Shown here one piece after another: positions 32,232 to 41,831 of a DNA stretch of 64,000 bases. Source of the stretch: Zoogloea sp. (GTDB lineage Bacteria; Pseudomonadota; Gammaproteobacteria; Burkholderiales; Rhodocyclaceae); assembly GCF_030157465.1 (NCBI RefSeq), contig NZ_JAOAUU010000060.1:62001-126000 (forward strand). The letters are read 5' to 3'. Each line of letters begins with the position of its first letter. Position 1 is the stretch's first letter. The notes under the pieces were generated by a model that saw only the letters and a list, made by a program, of their open reading frames with translations, was not told the DNA's origin and ran no database searches. The translations under genes and the position numbers were made by a program.

Positions 32232-33268
32232 GCAGGGCTTACCGCACGCTTCTCAGCACCGCGCTGCTGCTTGCACTCGTCGTCGTCTCGCTGGGCGCCT
32301 ACGTGCGCCTGTCCGACGCCGGCCTCGGCTGCCCCGACTGGCCCGGCTGCTACGGCCAACTGATCGGCGTGCCCGAACAGGCCCACGACGTCCACGCCGC
32401 CCAGTCGGCCTTTCCCGGCAAACCCGTCGAAGCCCCAAAGGCGTGGAAGGAGATGATCCACCGCTACGCCGCCGGCACCCTGGGCCTGGCGATCGCGGCG
32501 CTGGCCGTGCTGGCCTGGCGAGCACGCGCACGGCGCAGGCCATGGCTCGAGATCGCGCTGGTCGGGGTCGTGCTGATCCAGGCCCTGCTCGGCATGCTCA
32601 CCGTCACAAAACTGCTCAAACCGGTCATCGTCACCAGCCACCTGCTCGGCGGCATGAGCACACTCGCGCTCCTCGCCCTGCTGTGGCTGCGCGAAAGGCA
32701 CCCGGGCCGGCAGCCCGTCTCCACGCCCCCCGGCCTGCGCCTGCTGGCAGCTGCCGCACTCCTGGCCATACTCGTCCAGATCGCGCTGGGCGGCTGGGTC
32801 AGCAGCAATTACGCCGCAGCGATCTGCGCCGATTTCCCCACCTGCCAGGGCAGCTGGTGGCCCGAGATGGACACCCATCACGCCTTCACCCTCGATCGTG
32901 AACTCGGCGCCACCGCCAGCGGCGCCCTGTTGCCAGGCGCCGCACTCACCGCGATCCACTGGACGCACCGCCTGTTTGCCGGCCTCGTGCTGATCGTCGC
33001 CGGCGGCCTGGGCCTGCGCCTCCTCACCCGGGCCGAAACCCGCACTTGCGGCCGCATGCTGCTGGCCGCCCTCGGCCTCCAGATCGGCCTCGGCATCGCC
33101 AACGTGCTGCTGCAACTGCCCCTGCCGCTGGCCGTCGCCCACAATACCGGCGCGGCCCTTCTGCTATGCGCAACGCTGGCTGCGGTGTCACGGGTGTTCA
33201 CACGCAACGAAGCCCGCGGCCGATTTCCGGCGGCGGGCTTCCCGCGGCGCTTCCAGGTGGTTCGCTAA
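32228..33268 (+). CDS. ctaA: heme A synthase (COX15/CtaA family)
   Basis: The 346-residue membrane protein has about eight hydrophobic segments. It shows the motifs [17 protein letters not shown] near the N-terminus, [49 protein letters not shown] and [10 protein letters not shown], which carry the conserved His and Cys of heme A synthase. It oxidises the C8 methyl of heme o to the formyl group of heme a. The start is a GTG at 32228 overlapping the ctaB stop; the frame continues upstream only as a shadow of ctaB. It overlaps the converging GNAT gene by four bases. Confidence 0.95.
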   Translation: MSRAYRTLLSTALLLALVVVSLGAYVRLSDAGLGCPDWPGCYGQLIGVPEQAHDVHAAQSAFPGKPVEAPKAWKEMIHRYAAGTLGLAIAALAVLAWRARARRRPWLEIALVGVVLIQALLGMLTVTKLLKPVIVTSHLLGGMSTLALLALLWLRERHPGRQPVSTPPGLRLLAAAALLAILVQIALGGWVSSNYAAAICADFPTCQGSWWPEMDTHHAFTLDRELGATASGALLPGAALTAIHWTHRLFAGLVLIVAGGLGLRLLTRAETRTCGRMLLAALGLQIGLGIANVLLQLPLPLAVAHNTGAALLLCATLAAVSRVFTRNEARGRFPAAGFPRRFQVVR

Positions 33269-33786
33269 ACGCCGGGCGTTTTGATCAGAATATCCAGCTC
33301 CAGACCCGCGACACACGGCTGGCCGGCACCGGCCGCAAGCGGAAAAGCCTCGCGAACGCCCGTGCGCTCGTAGCCGCGCCGCTCGTAAAAGGCCAGCAGT
33401 TCCGTACGGGCCGACAGCACCGACATCCTGAACGCCGTCGCGCCATGATGCGCCACCGCATGCTGCTCGGCACACGCGAGCATCCGCTTGCCGAGCCCCG
33501 CCGCCTGCGCGGCCGGCTCCGTGGCGAGCATTCCGATGTAGGCTGCAGATTCGCCACCCTGCACATGCACGCAGGCAACAATCTCCGCGCCCCGACACAA
33601 GACCAGCACGTCGGAATCCGGCCCGAAAAGCGACCGGACCATCGCCTCCGATGTCCGCGCCCCCGACACCAGACCGGACTCATGAGTCCAGCCGCCCAGC
33701 TCCGGAGCCGGCCGGTAGGGGCGATTGACCAAAGCCGCAATCTCGGCCGCATCCGCTGCTGACGCCACCCGCACAATCGCCTCCAT
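33265..33786 (-). CDS. GNAT family N-acetyltransferase
   Basis: The 173-residue protein has the GNAT fold with the acetyl-CoA loop region EPAAQAAGLGKRMLACAEQHA and the C-terminal FYERRGYERTG motif. The substrate is unknown. I start it at the ATG 33786 (MEAIVRVASAADAAEI), because longer frames run into the mpl stop region. It lies seven bases after mpl on the same strand and is probably cotranscribed with it. Confidence 0.82.
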   Translation of the reverse strand: MEAIVRVASAADAAEIAALVNRPYRPAPELGGWTHESGLVSGARTSEAMVRSLFGPDSDVLVLCRGAEIVACVHVQGGESAAYIGMLATEPAAQAAGLGKRMLACAEQHAVAHHGATAFRMSVLSARTELLAFYERRGYERTGVREAFPLAAGAGQPCVAGLELDILIKTPGV

Positions 33787-33793
33787 GGCGCGC

Positions 33794-35140
33794 CTAGCCT
33801 GCCAGCGCAGCCAGCAGCTTGCCGTGAATGCCGCCAAAGCCACCGTTACTCATCACCAGGATGCGGTCGCCATCACGCGCTTCGGCAACAATCGCCGCCA
33901 CCAGCGTATCCAGATCGTCGTCGACCACCGTCTTGGCAGCAATCGGCTCCAGCGCCCCGCGGGCATCCCAGCCCAGGTTGGCGGCGTAGCAGAACACCTT
34001 GTCGGCCTGCGCCAGGCTGGCCGGCAGCTGCTCCTTCATCACGCCCAGCTTCATCGTGTTGGAGCGCGGCTCCAGCACCGCCAGGATCCGCGCATCGCCC
34101 ACCTGCCGGCGCATGCCCTCGACGGTCAGCGTGATCGCCGTCGGGTGATGGGCAAAATCGTCATACACCGCCACCCCGCGCACCGTACCGCGCAGCTCGA
34201 GACGGCGCTTGACGCCCTCGAAACGGGTCAGCGCATCCAGCGCCACCTCGGGCGTCACGCCCACATGGCGCGCCGCGGCAATGGCCGCCAGCGCATTGGC
34301 CCGGTTGTGCGTGCCCGACAGAGGCAGGCGCTTGCGGCCGATTTCCTTGCCCTGGTGGCGCACCACCACTTCGTCCTCAAACGCCCCCTCGGCGATCGAC
34401 CAGCCCGCCGCATCGTTGAACCATTCCAGCTCCGACCAGCAACCGCGTTCGACAACACGCGGCAGCGACGCCTCGGCTCCGTTGGCGATGATCCGCCCGG
34501 ATCTCGGCACGATGCGCACAAGATGATGAAATTGCGTCTCGATCGCCGGCAGATCGGCAAAGATGTCCGCGTGGTCGAATTCCAGATTGTTGAGAATTGC
34601 CGTGCGCGGGCGGTAGTGCACAAACTTGGAACGCTTGTCGCAAAACGCCGTGTCGTACTCATCCGCTTCGATCACAAAGAAAGGCGTCCCGCCGAGCCGC
34701 GCCGACACACCGAAGTTCTTCGGCACGCCGCCCACCAGGAAGCCCGGCATCAGGCCGGCGTCTTCCAGAATCCACGCCAGCAACGAAGTGGTGGTCGTCT
34801 TGCCATGGGTGCCCGCAACAGCCAGCACCCAGCGCCCCTGCAGCACGTTCTCGGCCAGCCACTGGGGGCCGGAAACATAAGGCAGGCCCTTGTCGAGGAT
34901 TTCCTCGAGCAAGGGATTACCGCGGGAGATCGCATTGCCGACGACAAACACATCCGGCTTGAGATCAAGTTGCTGGACGCCGTAGCCTTCGACGAGGCCG
35001 ATGCCCTGCTCCTCGAGCTGGGTGCTCATCGGCGGATAGACGTTCGCATCGCAGCCCGTCACCTTGTGGCCGGCAGCCCGTGCCAGCAGCGCCACGCCAC
35101 CCATGAAAGTGCCGCAAATGCCAAGAATATGAATGTGCAT
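33794..35140 (-). CDS. mpl: UDP-N-acetylmuramate:L-Ala-gamma-D-Glu-meso-DAP ligase (murein recycling)
   Basis: The 448-residue cytoplasmic enzyme has the Mur ligase domains. The N-terminal fold begins MHIHILGICGTFMGGVALLA, the ATP site is VAGTHGKTTTTSLLAW, and later motifs are EADEYDTAFCDKRSKFVHY and YDDFAHHPTAI. The MHIHILGICGTFMG start is characteristic of Mpl rather than MurC. It joins recycled tripeptide to UDP-MurNAc. The start at 35140 fits that conserved N-terminus; 19 more residues upstream are not conserved. It is the upstream gene of a pair with the acetyltransferase. Confidence 0.95.
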   Translation of the reverse strand: MHIHILGICGTFMGGVALLARAAGHKVTGCDANVYPPMSTQLEEQGIGLVEGYGVQQLDLKPDVFVVGNAISRGNPLLEEILDKGLPYVSGPQWLAENVLQGRWVLAVAGTHGKTTTTSLLAWILEDAGLMPGFLVGGVPKNFGVSARLGGTPFFVIEADEYDTAFCDKRSKFVHYRPRTAILNNLEFDHADIFADLPAIETQFHHLVRIVPRSGRIIANGAEASLPRVVERGCWSELEWFNDAAGWSIAEGAFEDEVVVRHQGKEIGRKRLPLSGTHNRANALAAIAAARHVGVTPEVALDALTRFEGVKRRLELRGTVRGVAVYDDFAHHPTAITLTVEGMRRQVGDARILAVLEPRSNTMKLGVMKEQLPASLAQADKVFCYAANLGWDARGALEPIAAKTVVDDDLDTLVAAIVAEARDGDRILVMSNGGFGGIHGKLLAALAG

Positions 35141-35226
35141 GAAGTCCAAAGGCGGCAGAAACAGCGCCGCAACAGTCGTGTGTAGAATGGACGGCATTCT
35201 AATCGAACGCGAAGCTCCAACCCTCC

Positions 35227-35853
35227 ATGCCGCGCCATGCCGTTCCGCACAGCAGCAACCTGCGCCGCGAGATTGCCGCCCTGGCGGCCCGCATGATCGC
35301 CGAAGACGGCATCTCTGATTACGGCTTCGCCAAGCGCAAAGCCGCCCGCCAGCTCGGCGCGGTCAATGCGGACGAGCTCCCGAACAACGCCGAGATCGAA
35401 GCCGAAGTCCGCACCTATCTGTCGGTTTTCCAGGACGAAGAACACCTCGAACGCCAGCTGGCCATGCGCCTCGGCGCCGTCGAGATCATGCGCGAACTCC
35501 AGCCGTTTCGCCCCTATCTCACCGGCGCCGTGCTTGAAGGCACCGCCGGGCGTTACTCGGAAATCGAGATCGACCTCTTTCCCGAAAGCGCAAAGGAAGT
35601 CGAAATCTTCTTCCTCAACAACAACGTTGCCTACGAACACCGGGAGCCGCGCCGCAACCAGCCGGACGCCCCCGAAGCCATTCTCGTCTTCGACTGGGAC
35701 GACATTCCCGTCAAGCTGCGCATCTATTCGCCGGACATCGAACGCCTGACCCGCCGTGGCCCCCACGGTACCCGCCAGATGGAACGCGCCCGCCTCGCCG
35801 CCGTCGAAGCCCTCATCAAAGAAACCGCGGCCGCCGCCGACTCGCCCCCATGA
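35227..35853 (+). CDS. conserved hypothetical protein, possible nucleotidyltransferase fold
   Basis: The 208-residue soluble protein is not one I can name. The middle part, LTGAVLEGTAGRYSEIEIDL, resembles the GS-x8-D-x-D core of small nucleotidyltransferases, with G in place of S and E-I-E-I-D acids. The N-terminal 60 residues are helical and charged (LRREIAALAARMIAEDG, DYGFAKRKAARQLG). It overlaps the thioredoxin-like gene by four bases, so they are likely one unit. It diverges from mpl with an 86-base gap. The nucleotidyltransferase idea is an inference from one motif. Confidence 0.7.
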   Translation: MPRHAVPHSSNLRREIAALAARMIAEDGISDYGFAKRKAARQLGAVNADELPNNAEIEAEVRTYLSVFQDEEHLERQLAMRLGAVEIMRELQPFRPYLTGAVLEGTAGRYSEIEIDLFPESAKEVEIFFLNNNVAYEHREPRRNQPDAPEAILVFDWDDIPVKLRIYSPDIERLTRRGPHGTRQMERARLAAVEALIKETAAAADSPP

Positions 35854-36389
35854 ACCGCACCCTCACCGTACTTGTCGTCGTCGTTGCCCTAGTCGCAGCC
35901 GCAGCCGGGCTGCTGACAGCCCGCCAGAGCGAGCTGGTCAGTGCGCCGCCGGCCCCGAACCCGGCCCTCGAAAAGCTGCTGAACCTCGAATTCCCTGACA
36001 GCACCAGCAGCAAGCGCCCGCTCTCCGATGCAAAGGGCAAGGTGCTGGTGCTCAACTTCTGGGCAACCTGGTGCCCCCCCTGCCGCAAGGAAATGCCCGC
36101 CCTCTCGGCCATGAGCACCAAGTACCAGAACAAAGGCGTGCAGTTCTTCGGCCTCAGCATCGACACCGAAACCAACGTGCGCGCCTACCAGGCCAAGTAC
36201 CCGGTGAGCTATCCCCTGCTGATCACCCCGATGTCGGCCGTCGGCCTCACCGAAGCACTGGGCAACACCTCCCAAGCCCTGCCTTTTACCGTGATCGTCG
36301 ACAAAAACGGCATGATCAGCGTCGTAAAACTCGGCATGCTGTCCGAAGAAGAACTTGACCGCAAACTCGCAGAGCTAACCCGCTCCTGA
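35850..36389 (+). CDS. TlpA/ResA-like membrane-anchored thioredoxin
   Basis: The 179-residue protein has an N-terminal hydrophobic anchor (LTVLVVVVALVAAAAGLL) and a periplasmic thioredoxin domain. The active site is C75-P-P-C78 in FWATWCPPCRKEMPAL, and the cis-Pro region is ALPFTVIVDKNG. This family reduces thiols for cytochrome c maturation or for copper sites in oxidases. No ccm genes are nearby, so the target is open. The ATG overlaps the stop of the hypothetical gene by four bases. A hairpin follows the stop codon. Confidence 0.9.
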   Translation: MNRTLTVLVVVVALVAAAAGLLTARQSELVSAPPAPNPALEKLLNLEFPDSTSSKRPLSDAKGKVLVLNFWATWCPPCRKEMPALSAMSTKYQNKGVQFFGLSIDTETNVRAYQAKYPVSYPLLITPMSAVGLTEALGNTSQALPFTVIVDKNGMISVVKLGMLSEEELDRKLAELTRS

Positions 36390-36701
36390 GCCCCCGCCAC
36401 CGCCCCCCGCGGTGGACAACTTGCGTCGAATTACGGCAAACTTGCATTCATGACGCGCACAACCTGCATCCGGGAAGCCAACGCCACAGATCAGACGCAG
36501 CATCGTCTGCCTGTTCTGCGCGGCCCCGGAGCCATGCATTCCGGCAAGCCTGCCGGCACGGGCATCCGGGGCGGCCACTGCCAGATCAGTCCGCTCGCCC
36601 CCGAATTCGCTCTCTCCCGTTTCCGCGCCGCGCGCGGTTAAAAAAAGACATCAGGCGGCCCGCCCTCCCGGCACGCCGCCATCAACATCAAGGGGAACAC
36701 A
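36390..36701. other. 312-base intergenic region before accB
   Basis: The gap contains a hairpin (36397-36415) just after the thioredoxin stop, and presumably the accBC promoter. I could not pick a convincing -35/-10 pair. The aroQ gene that often precedes accB in related genomes is absent here. A short in-frame stretch (36450-36641) has no features of a real protein. Confidence 0.4.
36397..36415. terminator. hairpin after the thioredoxin-like gene
   Basis: CCACCGC (36397-36403) pairs with GCGGTGG (36409-36415) around a five-C loop, eight bases after the stop codon. There is no clear T-run, so termination is probable but not certain. Confidence 0.5.
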
Positions 36702-37151
36702 ATGGATCTTCGCAAGCTCAAGAAATTGATCGATCTGGTCCAGGAATCCGGCATTTCCGAGCTGGAAGTCACTGAAGGCGAGGAGAAAGTCCGCATCGCC
36801 AAGCACTCGACCGGCCCCGCACCGATCAGCTACATGACTCAAGCACCCGCCGCAGCCCCCGCCCCTGCTGCTGCGCCGGCCGTTGCCGCAGCCCCCGCCG
36901 AACCAGCCCTGCCGGACGGCCACGAGGTCAAGTCGCCGATGGTCGGCACCTTCTATCGCGCCAGCGCCCCCGGCGCCAAGCCGCTCGTCGAAATCGGCCA
37001 GACCGTTGCCGTGGGCGAAGTGCTGTGCATCATCGAAGCCATGAAGCTCATGAACGAGATCGAGTCTGACGCTGCCGGCACGGTCAAGGCCATCCTGCTG
37101 GAAAACGGCGAACCCGTGGAGTTCGGCGAACCTCTGTTCATCATCGGCTAA
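36702..37151 (+). CDS. accB: biotin carboxyl carrier protein of acetyl-CoA carboxylase
   Basis: The 149-residue protein has a helical N-terminus ([17 protein letters not shown]), an Ala/Pro-rich flexible linker (about 48-70) and a C-terminal biotinyl domain. The biotinylated Lys is K115 in EAMKLMNEI. It shuttles carboxylated biotin between AccC and the carboxyltransferase in the first step of fatty acid synthesis. It is the first gene of accB-accC-prmA, three bases ahead of accC. Confidence 0.97.
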   Translation: MDLRKLKKLIDLVQESGISELEVTEGEEKVRIAKHSTGPAPISYMTQAPAAAPAPAAAPAVAAAPAEPALPDGHEVKSPMVGTFYRASAPGAKPLVEIGQTVAVGEVLCIIEAMKLMNEIESDAAGTVKAILLENGEPVEFGEPLFIIG

Positions 37152-37154
37152 ACC

Positions 37155-38522
37155 ATGGCCATGTTCGAAAAGATCCTCATCGCCAACCGGGGTGAAATCG
37201 CCCTCCGGGTGCTGCGCGCCTGCCGCGAGCTGGGCATCAAGACCGTCGCGGTCCATTCCCAGCCCGATGCCGAGGCCAAGTACGTCAAGCTGGCCGACGA
37301 ATCGGTCTGCATCGGTCCCGCCTCTTCCACGCTGAGCTACCTCAACATCCCGGCGCTGATTTCCGCCGCCGAGGTCACCGACGCCGAGGCCATCCACCCC
37401 GGCTACGGCTTCCTCTCCGAAAACGCCGACTTCGCCGAACGCGTCGAGCAATCCGGCTTCGTTTTCATCGGCCCGCGCGCCGAAACCATCCGCCTGATGG
37501 GCGACAAGGTTTCCGCCAAAGACGCCATGAAGGCCGCCGGCGTGCCCTGCGTGCCGGGCTCCGAGGGCGCCCTGCCCGACGACCCCAAGGAGATCATCAA
37601 GATCGCCCGCGCCATCGGCTACCCGGTGATCATCAAGGCCGCCGGTGGCGGTGGCGGTCGCGGCATGCGCGTCGTGCATACCGAAGCAGCGCTGCTCAAC
37701 GCCGTCGCCACCACCCGTTCCGAAGCCGGTGCATTCTTCGGCAACCCGACGGTGTACATGGAAAAATTCCTGGAAAACCCGCGCCACGTGGAAATCCAGA
37801 TCCTCGCCGACCAGCATGGCAGCGCCATCCACCTGGGTGAGCGTGACTGCTCCATGCAGCGCCGTCACCAGAAGGTCATCGAGGAAGCCCCCGCACCAGG
37901 CATTGAGCGCCGCCACATCCTGCGCATCGGCGAACGCTGTGCCGAGGCCTGCCGCAAGATCGGCTACCGGGGCGCCGGCACCTTCGAATTCCTCTACGAA
38001 AACGGCGAGTTCTACTTCATCGAGATGAACACCCGGGTCCAGGTCGAACACCCGGTCACCGAACTCATCACCGGCGTCGACATCGTCCAGGAACAGATCC
38101 GCGTCGCGGCCGGCCAGAAGCTGCGCTACAAGCAGAAGGACATCGAATTCCGCGGCCACGCGATCGAATGCCGCATCAACGCCGAGGATCCGTTCAAGTT
38201 CACGCCCTGCCCCGGCAAGATCACCAACTGGCACGTTCCCGGCGGCCCCGGCATCCGCGTCGACTCGCATGTGTACAACGGCTACACCGTGCCGCAGCAC
38301 TACGACTCGATGATCGGCAAGCTGATCGCCTACGGCGACACCCGCGACCAGGCCATCCGCCGCATGCGCATCGCCCTGTCCGAAATGCTGGTCGAAGGCA
38401 TCAAGACCAACATCCCGCTGCACCAGGAACTGATGCTCGACGCCCGCTTCGTCGAAGGTGGCACGAGCATCCATTACCTCGAGCACAAGCTGGCCGGGCG
38501 CAACGAAGTCAGTAAAACCTGA
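37155..38522 (+). CDS. accC: biotin carboxylase subunit of acetyl-CoA carboxylase
   Basis: The 455-residue enzyme has the biotin carboxylase and ATP-grasp domains: [20 protein letters not shown] at the start, the glycine-rich ATP loop [34 protein letters not shown] with the catalytic Glu and Arg, and the C-terminal domain. It carboxylates the biotin of AccB using ATP and bicarbonate. Its length and motifs are normal, and it is coupled to accB upstream and prmA downstream. Confidence 0.97.
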   Translation: MAMFEKILIANRGEIALRVLRACRELGIKTVAVHSQPDAEAKYVKLADESVCIGPASSTLSYLNIPALISAAEVTDAEAIHPGYGFLSENADFAERVEQSGFVFIGPRAETIRLMGDKVSAKDAMKAAGVPCVPGSEGALPDDPKEIIKIARAIGYPVIIKAAGGGGGRGMRVVHTEAALLNAVATTRSEAGAFFGNPTVYMEKFLENPRHVEIQILADQHGSAIHLGERDCSMQRRHQKVIEEAPAPGIERRHILRIGERCAEACRKIGYRGAGTFEFLYENGEFYFIEMNTRVQVEHPVTELITGVDIVQEQIRVAAGQKLRYKQKDIEFRGHAIECRINAEDPFKFTPCPGKITNWHVPGGPGIRVDSHVYNGYTVPQHYDSMIGKLIAYGDTRDQAIRRMRIALSEMLVEGIKTNIPLHQELMLDARFVEGGTSIHYLEHKLAGRNEVSKT

Positions 38523-39418
38523 TGTGGATCTCAGTCATTCTGCAAGCTGACGCGACGCGCGCCGAAGCCCTCTCCGAGGCGCTGATGGACCACGGCGCGC
38601 TGTCGGTAAGCATCGACGACGCCGACGCCGGCACGGAGGCGGAAAAGCCCCAGTTCGGCGAACCGGGCATGCACCCGGCCAGCCTGTGGGATCACAGCCG
38701 CGTTGTTGCCCTTTTCGACACCGACGCCGATCTCGCCGAAGCCCTGGCTACCGCCTCGGCCGCCGCCGGGCTCGACGCGGTGCCGCCCTTCACCATCGAG
38801 GAAGTGGAAGAACAAAACTGGGTGCAGCTTACCCAAAGCCAGTTCGACCCGATCCGCATCACCGACCGCCTGTGGATCGTGCCCACCTGGCACACCGCAC
38901 CGGACGCCAACGCGATCAACCTGGTCCTCGACCCCGGCATGGCCTTCGGCACCGGCTCCCACCCCACCACCCGGCTGTGCCTCGAATGGCTCACCAGCGT
39001 GGTTGCGCCGGGCGTGAGCGTGCTGGACTACGGCTGCGGCTCGGGCATCCTCGGCATCGCCGCAGTCAAGCTCGGGGCCGGTGACGTCACCGGCGTCGAC
39101 ATCGACGAGAAAGCCGTCGAAACCGCGGCCAACAACGCCGCCGCCAACGGCGTGAGCCTGCATCTGCAGGTTTCCGCCAAGCCCCTCGACGGCACCTTCC
39201 AACTGGTCGTAGCCAACATCCTGACCAATCCGCTCAAGATGCTCGCCCCGCTGCTCGCCGCCCGTGTTGCGCCTGGTGGCAAGCTCGCATTATCCGGCGT
39301 GCTCGAAGCCCAGGCTGACGACGTCATCGCTGCCTACGCCCCCTTCATCGCACTGAAGGTCGGAGCCAGCTTCGACGGCTGGGTTCGCCTCGAAGGCGAG
39401 CGCCCCGAGGCCGTGTGA
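38522..39418 (+). CDS. prmA: ribosomal protein L11 methyltransferase
   Basis: The 298-residue protein has the PrmA N-terminal domain with EEVEEQNWVQLTQSQFDPI, then a class I methyltransferase domain with FGTGSHPTTRLCLEWL, LDYGCGSGILGIAAVKLGA and the NPPY-like VVANILTNPLKML. It trimethylates L11 on the ribosome. It begins at the last base of the accC stop and ends against the DUF3426 gene (TGATG), an arrangement common in betaproteobacteria. Confidence 0.95.
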   Translation: MWISVILQADATRAEALSEALMDHGALSVSIDDADAGTEAEKPQFGEPGMHPASLWDHSRVVALFDTDADLAEALATASAAAGLDAVPPFTIEEVEEQNWVQLTQSQFDPIRITDRLWIVPTWHTAPDANAINLVLDPGMAFGTGSHPTTRLCLEWLTSVVAPGVSVLDYGCGSGILGIAAVKLGAGDVTGVDIDEKAVETAANNAAANGVSLHLQVSAKPLDGTFQLVVANILTNPLKMLAPLLAARVAPGGKLALSGVLEAQADDVIAAYAPFIALKVGASFDGWVRLEGERPEAV

Positions 39419-40803
39419 TGATCCTGGCCCGCTGCCCCGCGTGCGGCACCACCTTCCGGGTGCGCCCGGAGCAGCTCCAGGCACGTGCCGGACGGGTGCG
39501 CTGCGGCCAGTGCAATCACGCCTTCAACGCACTCGAAGCCCGCGTCGAACACAGCCCGCTCGACGACGAAGACTTCGAATCGCCCCCCCCGCCTGCGCAA
39601 CCTGAACCGCAGGCAGCCGTCGCCACCCCATCGCTGTTCGTCCTCGAAGAGAAAACGCCCGCTGAACCTCCGCCCGCCGAAATCGAAGCGGCAGAACCCC
39701 CCGATGCCGGGTTTGGCCCTTTCGACGAGACGCCTGCAGACGAAGCCCCGGAGCCCCCCTTGGAGGAGCCCGCGTTTTCTGCCGAAGACGACGAAGCCCC
39801 GCCTGAAGCGGTTTTCGAACGCCCGGCCCCCGAGGTTCCGCCAGACGCCGACGAACGGATCGAACCCGTTTTCGACCTCGACACCGAACCCCTGGATGAA
39901 TGGCCCGCCGTCGACATCAACACTGACGACGACCTCGCGCCGGCGCCGTTTGCAGCCGACCCCGCCGACGCACCGCCCGTCATCGAGCCCCTGCCCTTTC
40001 AGCCGGACTGGCCCGCCGCCGCCGACCTCGACCTGACCACGCCGATCGACGAGGCCATCGACTTCGACGCCCTGCTGCGCAAGCCCGACCCCGACGAAAC
40101 AGCCTCCCGCACCCTGGCCTCGGCGCCCGAAGAGCAGCCCTGGCCGGGCGGCACCGAACTGGAAGTCGAGCCCTTTGCGGCGCCCGCGGCTGCCCTCGTC
40201 ACGCCTGTTCCAGCCACTCACGCGCGTGACACAGACACCGCGGCAATCCGCCCGGAAGCCCTGCCCGACGAGCCCGACGACAACCCCGAAGAGGATGCCG
40301 ACGACACCGAGAGCGCCCCCGGCCCGGCCCTGCGCCAGGCCGCCTGGGCCGCCGGCGCCACCCTGCTCAGCCTGGCTCTGCTCGCCCAGGGCGTCCTCAT
40401 GTTCCGCGGCGAGATCGTGCAGTCCTCGCCACAAATGCGCCCCTTCATGGAAAGCCTGTGCGCCGGCCTCGGCTGCGAACTGCCCCTGCCCCGGGATTCC
40501 ACCGAAATCGCCATCGAAAGCTCCGACATCCAGCCCGACGCCGGCCGCGAAGCTTTTTTCACGCTACACGCCACCCTGCGCAACCGGGCCGAATTCCAGC
40601 AAGCCTACCCCTACCTGGAAATCACCCTCACCGACGCCCGCGACAAGGCCCTCGTCCGAAAGGTGCTGGAGCCCAAGGAATGGCTGCCCGCCAGCGCCCC
40701 GAAAGACGCCTTCCCGGCCAAGCGCGAACTCGTCACCCGGGTCAGCTTCGAAGCCCCCGGCGTCGCTGCGGCAGGCTATCGCGTCTACGTTTTCTACCCG
40801 TAA
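39418..40803 (+). CDS. DUF3426 zinc-ribbon membrane protein
   Basis: The 461-residue protein starts with an MJ0042-type zinc ribbon: C6-P-A-C9 and RCGQC. A long acidic, Pro- and Ala-rich linker (about 45-300) follows. It has one membrane segment (about 308-330; AAGATLLSLALLAQGVLMFR) and a C-terminal DUF3426 domain. It is probably an inner-membrane protein with the zinc ribbon in the cytoplasm and DUF3426 outside. The function is unknown. It starts at an ATG overlapping the prmA stop; a GTG three bases earlier is possible. Confidence 0.87.
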   Translation: MILARCPACGTTFRVRPEQLQARAGRVRCGQCNHAFNALEARVEHSPLDDEDFESPPPPAQPEPQAAVATPSLFVLEEKTPAEPPPAEIEAAEPPDAGFGPFDETPADEAPEPPLEEPAFSAEDDEAPPEAVFERPAPEVPPDADERIEPVFDLDTEPLDEWPAVDINTDDDLAPAPFAADPADAPPVIEPLPFQPDWPAAADLDLTTPIDEAIDFDALLRKPDPDETASRTLASAPEEQPWPGGTELEVEPFAAPAAALVTPVPATHARDTDTAAIRPEALPDEPDDNPEEDADDTESAPGPALRQAAWAAGATLLSLALLAQGVLMFRGEIVQSSPQMRPFMESLCAGLGCELPLPRDSTEIAIESSDIQPDAGREAFFTLHATLRNRAEFQQAYPYLEITLTDARDKALVRKVLEPKEWLPASAPKDAFPAKRELVTRVSFEAPGVAAAGYRVYVFYP

Positions 40804-40884
40804 CCGGAAGGCCATCCGCCAGGCTGCCGTCAGGGGCCGCCCGAACGGCCCGCATCCAAACCGATCATTCATCTCCCCGAATCC

Positions 40885-41820
40885 ATGTCCACGCTCATCT
40901 GCGGTTCCATCGCCTTCGATTCGATCATGGTTTTCCATGACCGCTTCCGCAACCACATCCTGCCCGAGCAACTGCATATCCTGAACGTCTCCTTCTTCGT
41001 GCCCGAAATGCGGCGCGAATTCGGTGGCTGTGCCGGCAACATCGCCTACAACCTCAAGCTGCTCGGTGGCGACCCGCTGATCATGGCCACCGTTGGCGAC
41101 GACGCCGCGCCCTATCTCGGCCGCCTCGAAACGCTCGGTCTGTCCCGCGCCCACGTCACCCAGGTGCCGGGCAGCTTCACCGCCCAGGCCTTCATCACCA
41201 CCGACCTGGACGACAACCAGATCACCGCCTTCCATCCCGGCGCAATGGTGCATTCGCATCTCAACAAGGTCGAGCAGGCCACCGGCGTTCAACTCGGCAT
41301 CGTGTCACCGGACGGGCGCGACGGCATGCTCGAGCATTGCCGCCAGTTCGCCGATGCCAAAATCCCCTTCATCTTCGATCCGGGCCAGGGGCTGCCGATG
41401 TTCAACGGCGAGGAACTTCTCGCCTGTCTGAAACTGGCCGACTACTGCACGGTCAACGACTACGAGGCGCGCCTGCTTTGCGAGCGCACCGGCCGCTCGA
41501 TCGAATCCCTGGCCGGCGAAGTCAAGGCCCTGATCGTCACCCTGGGTGGCGAAGGCTCGGAGATCCACACCGCCGGCCGCAAGATCGACATTCCCTGTGC
41601 CGTGCCGACCAGCGTCGAAGACCCGACCGGCTGCGGCGACGCCTACCGGGCCGGCCTGCTGTACGGTATCGAGCAAGGCATGGATCTCGAACAAAGCGGG
41701 CGCCTGGCCTCCGTGATGGGCGCCATCAAGATTGCCAGCCGCGGCGGCCAGAACCATGCGCCCAGCCGTGAAGAAATCGCCGAGGCCTACCGCAAGGCCT
41801 TCGGCTCAACCCTGTGGTGA
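40885..41820 (+). CDS. PfkB family carbohydrate or nucleoside kinase
   Basis: The 311-residue protein has the ribokinase fold: GGCAGNIAYNLKLLGGDPL in the substrate region and DPTGCGDAYRAGLLYG near the C-terminus, with catalytic base D252. The N-terminal ICGSIAFDSIMVF is close to the adenosine kinase-like branch. The substrate (adenosine, ribose or other sugar) cannot be fixed from sequence. It is followed 11 bases later by a small lipoprotein gene. Confidence 0.87.
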   Translation: MSTLICGSIAFDSIMVFHDRFRNHILPEQLHILNVSFFVPEMRREFGGCAGNIAYNLKLLGGDPLIMATVGDDAAPYLGRLETLGLSRAHVTQVPGSFTAQAFITTDLDDNQITAFHPGAMVHSHLNKVEQATGVQLGIVSPDGRDGMLEHCRQFADAKIPFIFDPGQGLPMFNGEELLACLKLADYCTVNDYEARLLCERTGRSIESLAGEVKALIVTLGGEGSEIHTAGRKIDIPCAVPTSVEDPTGCGDAYRAGLLYGIEQGMDLEQSGRLASVMGAIKIASRGGQNHAPSREEIAEAYRKAFGSTLW

Positions 41821-41831
41821 AAGGAAGAAAC

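Noticed and set aside
36450-36641. A 63-codon frame in the gap before accB
   Set aside because: It has no ribosome site, no hydrophobic or conserved segment, and runs into the accB leader.
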